Below are positions 20,201 to 32,200 of a DNA stretch of 64,000 bases, one piece after another. Position 1 is the first letter of the stretch. Each line of letters starts with the position of its first letter. Made by a program: the position numbers and the translations under genes. This DNA comes from Antedon mediterranea (Eukaryota; Echinodermata; Crinoidea; Comatulida; Antedonidae). Under the pieces are notes generated by a model. The model saw nothing but the letters and a program-made list of their open reading frames with translations, did not search any database and was not told the DNA's origin. The DNA lies in contig NC_092676.1 in assembly GCF_964355755.1 (NCBI RefSeq), positions 5,376,288-5,440,287 on the forward strand. Direction: 5' to 3'.

Positions 20201-23200
20201 GTCCCCCTAAAAAAATAATTCTTACACAATTTTTTGTTGAATATTCCATATTAATTTAACATAATAGTTATTTATCCACTTTGACCAAAAATTGAATCGA
20301 AAGAAAAATGTATTTACTTGAAAAAAAAACATGATTTAAAGCAAAAAATGGTCAAATTGGCTGCCAGCCAATGAATTTTGGTTGAATTTAACCATTTATT
20401 TTGTCATTTTATAAGTGAAAACATAATTTTTTTTTCATTTTTTTTTCTATGGAAGTGATTAACTTTATTCAAACTACAAAATAATATATTCAAAGTCTGA
20501 TTTAATTAATTTTCATTTTTCATATTTTTGGGGGACAATACATCTTTAATGAAATGAAAATTAATTTGTATTATCTTTCGACTGTGTATCAGAAACATTT
20601 CTTGTATTTTATTAAAAATAAATTTTAAACGTGCATTTTTTATTTAATTCTTTATAAATTTCAAGTTAAACAAGAGCCGACAGAAAGTCGTGTAACTGTA
20701 AAATGTCAGAGTATTAAACCGAAGAAATCATACAAGAAGAAACAAGCTTACAGTATTTAACGGTTACCGCTAAGTCTAATGTACTCTAAGTTTTAAGTAT
20801 TCCCGTGCTATACGTTTTCAATCGTTCTTTAATTGGATGTTTTATAGACAATAGTATTAATCTAAAAACCATTTCAATTGAAAATTGCGTTTGTCTTGGA
20901 TTTACTAATGGAATTTTAAATATCAAGTGCTCATTTCTGAGTTCAGGAATATCACACCGATTGGTCGGCTATTGTCTGTGGCGCCAAGTTGTTTTGTTAG
21001 TTTTTTTCCTTCAAGTTTTTTTCTTCACAAGCGTATTTATTTTGTGTAGATTTATATTCTCTTGATTTATTATTAAAATCTGATCATATTTTTCTTCAGA
21101 AAATAAATATTTTTTTCTTCCTAAAAATTTAATAAAAAGGTTTATGAATAAAAAATATAGGTTTGCAGTAATTGTTGCAGTAATTTTGACATGCTCCCTA
21201 AATTAGGATTACACATTTTTTTATTGTTTTGTGTACAGTTATATTCTCTTGATTAATAATTAAATCTAATCATATTTTTCTGACTTTTGATGTTTCTTCA
21301 GAAAATTAATATTTATTTAAAATTTATTTCTTGCTAAGTGATTGAATAAAAAGGTTTATGAATATGATTAAATAAAATATAGTCATGCCGTAACTGTTAC
21401 AATAATGTTGACATGTTCCTTAGTCTAAATTACATGTCTAGCTTACCTGGATAAACCGACATAGGCCTTATCCCCTTTGGGAGAACATAACCCGAAAAGT
21501 CCCCTTCAAGACAGTGGTATTGCCCTTAATTAGGATTACACAATTTTTCATTGCAGGAGAATTCAAATTGTTTAACATTGGAATGGGTTCTTGAATTACT
21601 AGAGAGAGAGTTTGAAAAAGATCCAGACGGTCTATTTATAATTGATTTTGTACCAAATCTACGTTATATGCTACGATGCGACAAGTTCATCCGTGAGGAC
21701 CCCTCTTACGAAATGGGTCAGTTTCTGAAAAAGGTAGGTTTTTTGAAGCGGGTTAATTTAATAATATTACCAATTGTAAATGTTGTTTCATTATTTAATT
21801 GCTTTTATATTAAACAATCTCTTGGTTGAAACCAGACTTTCCCAAAACTAGAATTTAAAGCTCTGTCTACACTTTTAAACATTATGTGACAAAAAAATGT
21901 GATATGGACATGATGATCTCATATCACTACCATATTTGGGCACATGACACTTTTCTTGTCAAGCTTGTTTGATAGTGTAGACAGAGCTTTAATTAAGCAC
22001 TAAAAGAAATTTGGGTCAGCCCATGTCCAGTATTTTGACAGTTAACTTCTTGTATTTAAATAACATTACAGCTATTCATGGGACACCCTATAAAGGGATT
22101 ATTTAAAATACTTTAAAACAAAAGAGAAAATATATGTTTCAACATTATAGCCAACCCCCATATTCAGGTTACATCCTATAGGGGACACCTTTTTTTGGTC
22201 CTAAGAATGTCCCCGTAATAGGGGTTTTACTATATTTGTCACTGTTGATATCATCATAAGTTCTGTAAGTGACATTGGCAAATAATTTTGTTGCCGGGAA
22301 AACATTTTCCGAGGAAATTAAAATCTGCTATTTATTTCTTAGCCAGTGGTAATGCACAGTGCATATAAATAGTTATTTTCTAAATAAGTAATTTATATGC
22401 TAATGAGAATACATGCACAGTACACACAGAGCAGTGACAGGCCTGATATTGAAATAGCTACTGTACAACAAAATATATCAAATTAGCCAGCGTGATTGTA
22501 ATACTTATGCTTAATCTTGACAGAGTGTAGCAGTATGTGACTGTATACTGAATATGCTATCTTTTCATTGTGTAAATAATTATTATCGTTTGATACTATC
22601 TATTAAACGATGATGATCGCTGGGGAATTAGATAATGTAATGTAACCAACGGTATGCACATTAGTAATTACCGTATAGTAGTGAGTGTAGATCGTCCCAA
22701 TAGGCAGGGTATGAAAAATGATGTTGGGGGGCGGGGGTGGGGGGGGGGGTGGGGTGGTACTTATAACTGGATTGCATTTGTATTGTCCCCCTGAAAACAT
22801 AATTCTTAAAAAAATTTTTTTTTTATATTCCATGTAACATATGAAACTGAAAAAATGTCATTTAATTTAAAGCAAAAAATGGTCACGTTGACTGCCAGCC
22901 AATGGATTTTTGGTTGAATTTTAACATTTATTTTGTCAGTTTATAAATGAAAACATGATTTTTTTCGTTTCGTTTTTTCTATTGAAGTGATTAACTTTAT
23001 TAAAACTACAAAATAACATATTCAAAATCTGATTTTATAATTAATCTTCATTTTTTCTGTTTTAGAGGGACAATACATCTTTAAGTAAAAGAGTTGACTA
23101 ATGTCTTTCCATAGCATTATAAATTAAGTAGGAGGGCTTATACTAATAGAGCATGGGATTATATTCGGTTACAATGGTGTTGTTTATAACAATACAGTTA

Positions 23201-26200
23201 GAGCCAAGCACCTGCCGAAGATTGAGGCATGTCTTTAAAAATTGAAAACATACGGCAAAACGTTTTGCAGTATGACACACAACATAGCTTTTGCTCAATG
23301 ATCACAAGCGCTTATACATTTTATCTAAAAGGATTTAACTCTGGACTAGAATAAAAAATGAAAAAGTGGCCCGGGTGTTTTCCACCAAATATACAAACAC
23401 ACAATCACAACTTAGCTCTTGTTCAATGATCAACATTTATACATTTTATTAGAAAGACCAATGAACTTAAATAAAACAAAAGTCAAAAAATTAATATTTA
23501 AAGATATATTGTCTCCCTGAAAAATATATATTTTTTTAATTTGTTGTTGAATATGTCATTTTATTGTCACATAGTTATTCACTTTGACCAAAACTTAAAT
23601 TTTAAAATTTTTTAAAAATTATTTACCTGACAAAAATGTAATGCAAAATTGTCTATCAGACAATGAGTTTTTGGTTAAAATTAACTGTTTCGTCTTTATA
23701 AATAAAATAATTTTTTTTTTTGTTTTTTTTTGCAAAATGGCCTATTACATTTTTTCATGTTTTTGGGGGACAATACACCTTTTACGGAAATTGATTTCAT
23801 ACTTGTTTACTCTTTTTAATACTATTTTTACTTTATTAAGCCACAAGCATGTCTTAGCTATCAAATATCTCTTTGGGATTTATTTTGTGCTGGCATTACC
23901 GTGAATTTGAAAGCGTTAATGATGTGCGATTAGATGATAATAGACAGATCCATGAGTAGATGAAGTCATAAAATACAACATACTGTACACCTATGAAAAA
24001 AACATGGATTGTTTAATAATTTAAAGACATATTGTCCCCCTAAACAATTTTTTTTTACAATTTTTTGTTGCCATTTTAATGTCACCTAATAAATAGTTAT
24101 CCACTTTGACGAAAAATTGGATTAAAAAAGAAAATTAATTTACCTGAAAAACTGTAATTTAAAGCAAAAAATGATCAAATTGTCTGGCGGCAGACAATGG
24201 TTTTTGGTTAAAATTAACTGTTTCTTTTGATTTTTTAATGAAATAATAATTTGGTTTTTTTTTCTTTGAAAGTGATTAACTTTCTTAAAACTACAAAATA
24301 ACCTATTTAAAGTCTGATTAATTTAATCTTCATTTTTCATTATACATCTTTTAAGTTTAAATAAATACTGTACTATGAAAACTAACTTCGAGATCTGTTA
24401 GGCATGGAATTCAAATAATAATAACACCCCGTGTGGTAGCGCGGGTAGATACGGCGCGTGCAGCAGGTAATCTGGAAAGTCTATTAATAAGATATCTGAG
24501 AATAATTATTACAAACAATTGGGCGATAAAATAACATCTCACTACCTACTTTACGTGATCTTGTAATCGGCAAAAGCTATTACTGCTAAGTTCAAATTAC
24601 ACGGAAACAATCCATTAAAAAGCGAATACGCAAGAAAAAGGCAAAAATATAGGATACTGATAATATGAATTCTCAATTGTCTAGAAATGTAAAAAGTATC
24701 AAATATTTTTTGAATTTAATTTGCGTCTGTCTGTAACGGTAAAAATAATGATCTAATTAGGGTTATTATAGACATCAAGAGTGTAGACACATTAATACTA
24801 TGTTGATAGCCTACCCACGCAGTAAAAAATATCCCACGAGTTTAAAATATTGCAATATAATGAATACAAGGGCTAGTTATTTTGTTCATTTATGGACACA
24901 GTGATGAAGGTTGTAGAAGGAGGTAGCCTATTGTAGCTCAATGTACCAATTAAAATGCCTTTTAATTATGCATCACCATGAACTATCCGGATTAATTAGG
25001 ACATTTTTTGTATCATTAATTTTTAATGAGTTGTAAAGTATTTATTCAATAGGATGACTTTATTAGGAAATATGACTTGCGTTTATTTTTAAGTGTTTTT
25101 TAACTGTTTATCCTTGTAGAGATTGTGAAAATTAACGAGCTTATTTATTAATTAGAATTAATAATAATAATTAATACACAATGTTCTATATTATGGTATA
25201 AACATGGTTTGAAACCAGTTAATAATAACTATTAATTAAAATTAACTACTATAACTTAATTAATTAGTTAATTAATTATAAAATTTTTGTTTGTTTGTTA
25301 AAATCATTCAAACTTTTCCCGGAACGCAAGAGGACACCGTCTTGTTAAGCAATGAAAAATCGGTATACAGAATTAAACGACGCCATCTTTCAAGCTGTAC
25401 CACGTTGTTGCTTAAAGATTTACCAATTATGAAACTTGGTGTGAACCGGAATGTTACGTAGAAAGTATAAATAAAATATGTATCTCAGTATGAACCAGGA
25501 ATATAGATAAGAATGTAAAGAATTTACTTATAAAGTTCAATGTGAACACAAGTATAAAGGATAGTACAGTTATAAAATTCAGTGTGAAATAGGCTAGATA
25601 TTGAACTTGTATACTGTACAAAGAAGTACAATAAAACATCTCTCAGTGTGAACCAAGAATATAGATATTAAGGACACAGAATAACTTATAATGTTCAATG
25701 TGAACAGAAGTATAAAAGATGTACAGTTATAAAATTCAGTGTGAACCTGGCTCTATTTATATTCTATAATAATTTATAAAAGCTAGTGTTAGTGAATATT
25801 AGTACTACAGTGTATTGAAAGCTTTAGTGTGAACAATACTGATAAAAATGTACATGTTTATAAATTTCAATGTGAACATCCCGGTTATATCAATTGTATT
25901 AAGAGAAAATCTTTGTGAACAATACTGATAAAAATGTTTAGGTTTATAAATTTCAAAGTGAACACCGGGTTATACTGTATCAATTGTTTTAAGAGGAAAG
26001 CTTAGTGTGAACCAGGACATGAAGAAAAAAATTTATAGTATTATATTATCGTCTTGCAAAACATGTTTATTCTTTATCTGTAGATTTATTTTCGTTGATA
26101 ACAAGATTTACCAAGTTCATTGAGGCCTAGTCACACCCGCAGGCAATCCGATTTTAATTATGTTTTAAATTCTCTGATTTTGTTTTCCTTATAGATACAT

Positions 26201-29200
26201 CTTATTTTTGTTTGGATCATTGTCCTTGAGGTCAACCAACATCAAGTACTATTGTACTTAGGTCATGATGATTTATAAAATTATTTTTCAAGAAATGCTG
26301 CATAATTATGCATGTACAGTACTTATTTCGTGGTTTACAATACATAAACCTAATGATTGCAATACTTTAAAACCAGTTCACATTAAGATAGTCCTGATTG
26401 TGTTATAAAAAATAATGGATGTTTATAAATGAGTGCAATGGTACAAATCATTTCATGAGGTGAAAATAGAACATTTCATATTTCATCAAGGCGTGTGGTG
26501 CAGTGTGTTGGACATTGGATTTATACTGATCGTGAGATCATCGAATCCAACTCTCGCCGCATTGCTTGTATCCGTAGGCAAGATACTACACTTACATTTG
26601 CCTCTCTCCACCCAGGTGTATTAAATGGGTACCTGGTTAGATCATGACACAACTTTACGCTGATTACTAGCTGCATTATGGGAGTATGTTTCCATACGTG
26701 TTTGCTACTATATGTAAAGCGCCTTTGATTTGAGCATAATTGTTCATGAAAAGGGCGCTTTAGAAATGCGGTGATTATTATTATTATAAGGCCTAAACCA
26801 TTTGTGTCCCAGGATGATAAAGTTTCAATGAATAATTTGACAAATGTGATGAATTTTGTATTTAATATCCATGGTAAAAAAAAAAAGAATTTGCAATGTT
26901 TCAATTACGCAAACCATTTTAATCATGGCCGCCTTGATTTTATTGATTTAATAGTACAGTATGTCATTAATGCTATCCACAGATTTCATTTAGGGATCGT
27001 GTCAAAATTATATTACTGTAGTAACTACTGTACATTTTTTACTGCAATAATGATTTAATTTTGTTTCGATGTAGAAGTTTCTGAGCTGGTCAGTATATCA
27101 ATAAACAATGTGTAGGCCTATGTTTCAACATACACATTGTACCAAAAAAAACGCTTGCTAAATATATTGCATAAACAAATTAAAGAGTAAACAAATTAAA
27201 GAGTAAACAAATTAAAGGGTAAACAAATTAAAGAGTAAACAAATTAAAGAGTAAACAAAGTACTTACTGCAGTAACTGTAGTAGAATCATTTTGACATGG
27301 TCCCATGCTGAAGCACAACATTAACATTTAAATTTGTTTTGTTTTTTTCGTTCATAGTATTCTAATATCTTTGCACTGAACTTGGCAATTCCAGAGAAAG
27401 CCGTTATGAAACAAGCGACTGCGCATTGTGCGAAACATCCGAGTCAAATGCAGGAAGGAGGTAAAAGTGATGAAGTTGACACCGGACGATTAGCAGTAAG
27501 TTTGTATAGTATTAGTAGTACTGATACTGAGATTCGTTTGTGACACATTTATTAAGGGGATGCTTTCCTATGAAAATAATAGGGACCTTACGAAACACGA
27601 TGGGTAGTGGAAGGCAAATAATACCCTGTGTTCGCTAGAGCGTAAAATCATATACAGTCAACATAGCCGTTTTATTAGTTACGCTAAGTTCCGCTCGAGA
27701 GAGTATGTTAATATTTATTTGTAATAATTATGATGAAACGAGTAAATATGGTAGATTACACCACAAAAGAAAAAAAAAAAATTCCGCCCGCTTTGTTAAA
27801 ACTCATGCAAATTATTCATTCAATTATTCCCGTCATGTTTCGTGAAGTCCCTAATGAGGGAGGCAGGTATGTTTAAAAACTGCATGGTCATAAGCCACCA
27901 GTATGGTAGGTAATGTTTCGACCTGACCACTTTTTCACATAAACCTTTGACATCCCTGAGACTGAGAGAGATATTCCCTTTTTTGCAATTACCATACCAC
28001 TTTATTTCTCATGGCTGCAGCACTGTACAACCAACCCATGTTCTGTAGAACTGTTTAGGGACACAATTTGTTAGGTCTAGTACAGTACATTAGGTGTTCA
28101 AAAACAGGACATTTATATGTGGTTGTAGTGTTCATATTTGATACAATGATTTTGCTAATGTCTCAAGTAAAGCGTGGTTCCCACTAGAACGCAATGCAGC
28201 AATGTGTTGACGCAAATGGTTGTATTGTGTAATCACAAGTGCGAACCGACGATGCAACAGTGTTGCAAACATCGCAGGTTTGATTTCATACAGGCGGTGG
28301 CAAACACAATTATTGGAAGGGCATTTTCTTACATTGCTTAGGTTAGGTTTGCGTTATGTTGCATCGCTAGTGGGAACCAAGATTAATGCTTTGAAGTTGT
28401 TAATCGTGGATGTATCCCTTCATTTTTGTTGGTTGACTGAAGTCTCATTTTATGAAATCTGAGATACATTATTCATGTATACACCAGCCTACAGTACAGT
28501 ATGAATAACAAACAATCTGAATACAGCTACAGTAAATAGAATCCTGTTAAGAGGACATTTTTGGCACCCAAAATGGTGTCCCGGTCCCCTGAGTGTCCTA
28601 TAAATAACGGTATCCAAAAGGAAGGGTTTTTTCTGCTGCAATTTTATTTGAAAAATATAGAAAAATCTTTCTGAAAATTATCGGAATGTTATACCGATAT
28701 CAAAATTGGAAATAAATTTAAATGATGGATAACGAGACGCAACTCATAAAACACTTAAAACCTCATCAAGACTAATTGTTTGTTTCATCTTGAGTATTCT
28801 CCGGCAAATATATCTTAGATTTAATCAACTGAAATCTAAATGTCTACTCGCAGCAAGTCCTACTTTGTTTGAACTTTGTGGGCAATTTAAAGAATATTGA
28901 ACATTTTCAATTTAACTGTGTATAGGTAGCTCACTGTAGTTAAGTAATCATGCGGCAGTACAGCATAACAATTCATCGTTTTATCATTCAAGGTATATAA
29001 TGATGAAAACATTTTATGGTTAAATATGAGCTAATCAAGAAGCTAATTGGGCTACTTTTAAAATGCAATGTATATTTTTATATAATACTGTACATTGTTA
29101 AATCTCCTTCAATATTGTATAATGATCAAAATATTTCATTTTAATTTAAATGGTTAAATATAGCTAATCGAGAAGCTAATTGGACTACACTACTTTTAAA

Positions 29201-32200
29201 ATGCAAATATATATATTTTTATATAAATACAACGTTAAATCTATCCTTCAATATAATGATCAAAATATTTCATTTTAAATTTAAATAGTTAAATATAAGT
29301 ATATTTTTATATAAATACAATGTTAAATCTATCCTTCAATATAATGATCAAAATATTTCATTTTAAGTTTTAAATATGCGCTATAATCAAGAAGCTACAA
29401 TTGGGCTACTTTTAAAATGCATATATTTTTATATAAATACATTGTTTTATCTTCAAGTATAATTATACTGTAAATATTTCATTTCAAATTTAAATGGTTA
29501 AATATTTTTTAAGCTAATTGGACTACTTTTTTTAAATGCAAAGTATATTTTTATATAAATACATCATTTTATCATTCAAGTATGTAATGATCAAAATATT
29601 TGATTTTAAATTTAAATGGTTAAATATGAGCTAATCGAGAAGCTAATTTGACTACTTTTAAAATGCAAAGTACTGTATATAACGTTACAGGTAAATCTAT
29701 CCTTCAATATAATGATCAAAATATTTAATTTTAAATTTAAATGGTTAAATGAGCTAATTGTGAAGCTAATTAAACTTCTTTTAAAATGCAAAGTATATTT
29801 TTATATAAATACATCATTCTATCCTTGAAGTATACTGTATTAATGATAAATACATTTCATTACATTTGACGTAATTATTAATTATTTATTTGCACTGAAG
29901 AAGCCTCAAGGACTAGTTGTTGTCTTGGAAGCTTTGCAATTTCTTTCTGGCTGTTTTACTTCATCGTTTTGATTTAGCTTTTTGCCTAATTCATTTCTAT
30001 CTCCATTGAGATCAAGTCACTGGCCCAAAGTATTGTCATTTTTTCAGTAATTTGTCTTTGGGTTTTAACTTTAATAATTATTGATGATACAGTAGTTATA
30101 TTTATGATGCAATTACAAGAATTTGTTAATTTTTAAGGCAATTGTTAAGTATAATCCCAACCCTTAATTTTCCACACATTTTATACCCAGGCCTCTTGGG
30201 ACTCTATCACAAATATAATAAATACATTGTAAATCATCATCTAATATTATTATATTATCTATTTAAATTAAAAGCACATTTTATTAAATTTGTCAATAAC
30301 TTTAAATATTAAACAAATAAATAAATATTATTATAATAAAATATTTAGTTTCTTTTTTAAAAATAAATTGATTTTTAAATTTTTTATCATCAGAATTCTT
30401 TGTGTATTGAATTGTGATTTCGCATAAACTACATTAATTCTATCGTAAGTTTTTTTTTTACGACTGATGACACATGCACTTGTACAAATGTACCTCTGGT
30501 TTATGATCTTTTTAATATTATGTGTGTGTGACATGTATCCAAGTTATCATACTTTATTATGCGGTATAGCTACAACACATTCTGCATATTGCTCATAAAA
30601 GATCGAGAAGTCGATATTTTCTGATCATTTCATTTACAAATAATTTAACTAGAATTATAGAATTATTTTGTGTAACATAATTAAAACTATAAGTTGAATA
30701 TTAATAAATACTAGTTATATTTGGTTGGGTTATAGATTTTTGGATCAATACAATTTTTTTTAACAATGCAAAATAAATATAGTCTGTGTGCACAATAAGA
30801 TTATGAATAAAATATTTATGCATTGACACGCCTTCTTGTCGTCTATTTAAATTCAAATTCAGGTCGGCAGTTTAAATACTATGTTTTAACTATAATTACT
30901 CAACAGAAAAACCACCAACCGTCAACAGAAAAATCTGCAATTGAATATACCAAATGCGATTCTGTTTTTACGGATCATGTCAAAATTATGCTACTGCAGT
31001 TACTGTTACATTTTATTTACTGCAATAATATATTTTAAATCTAAATAATTGCAAACAGAGGTTATAGAGTAAAAATTTCCACTAGAACGCATTGCAAAAG
31101 GGTAAACACAAGTAGTTTGACCAATCGCGATGCGATGGATCATTTCTTTTATCGCGTCATGATTACGGTAGTCAAATCACACGTGTTGCGCTTATGGCTT
31201 AAACTAAGCTTTAACCAACGGTAGATACTGCAGTAGAATAATTTTGACATGGTCCCTTTAAGCATCCGATGACAATTTAAAAAAAATCCATATTAAGTTA
31301 GATAAAACAAATCAAATTGATTTCTTCGGCTTTCAGAAACGACATGGAGTATACATGAAGAGTGTACAGGGGTTCCTGAACTATTTCCGTAACGAGGGTC
31401 GCTTGGCATCGGTGGACGTGTCCAGTGGCGTCTCGGACCTTATCTGGCACCAGGTCACTGACTTCTTCGGACACAAGTTGGAGTTTCTTCCTAAAAGGAC
31501 AATCAACACCGTGGTTGTATTTGGTTTCTGTAAGTGCTACCTTACAGCAAGGTAAATCTAACAACAGGACACTGAGCTCGCCTTGCCAAGATAGGAACTA
31601 ACAGTCCTTTGATCTTACGTCTGGCTGCGACAAATACCAACATTACTGTACTATGTACATATTCTCTGCGACGCATGGCGTCTGTTAAGGGGAATGGAAC
31701 TGATCGTGTCGCAGCCACAGGTACACTCTTTGATCTCTGAAGCTCATCATCTTGTTGTTAGATTGCCTTGCTTGACACTGAAAGACAATATTGTCAGTTT
31801 TAAAATGACTAGTTTTGCAATATCAGGATTTGGTAGAGTTGATCATTATTAGATTTAGGGTCCAAAGGTTGGAAGTTGTTTGGTGAAGAGATTTAGAGAC
31901 AGGCAAACTAACAATAAACAAATTTATCAATTAATTAAGTTGTATGTGGTTAAAATACTTGGCCAAGGTCCAGTCAGTGTGGTCCTAGGTTTAATTCAGG
32001 ATTTCACAACTATAATATGACTATGTTACCCAATACTTGGGACTGTATAGACAATTTATTTTGCAATCCCTGTTTAATACACCTCGATAAAAATCAGTAA
32101 TTTAATATTTATTTTATTGATTATCACTATTAATATTGATTATAATTTGTATTATTGATTAATATTTAGTAATTGATATTAATGATAGTTGTATTGATTA

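Larger units (their letters stand above)
17077..21556 (+). other. Intron 2 of the adenylate-kinase-like gene
   Basis: A 4.5-kb AT-rich intron. It holds a 30-bp palindrome (18263-18292), a TAG/GTA microsatellite (~19135-19172), MITE family 5 ends (~19975-20125) and a full MITE family 4 copy (20188-20549). Near 21434-21462 is an inverted copy of TTATCCAGGTAAGC, also found at ~16833 and ~57508. No extra exon was recognised. Confidence 0.65.
21734..27357 (+). other. Intron 3 of the adenylate-kinase-like gene
   Basis: A 5.6-kb intron filled by repeats. It holds MITE family 2 (21857-21990), MITE family 5 ends (~22066-22235), a G-rich tract (~22722-22758), three MITE family 4 copies (22779-24355), a decayed GTGTGAACCAGGAATATAG repeat zone (25440-26020), a SINE (26480-26785) and MITE family 1 (26992-27304). 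The GGTGTG..GAACC zone has no reading frame of interest. Confidence 0.7.
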
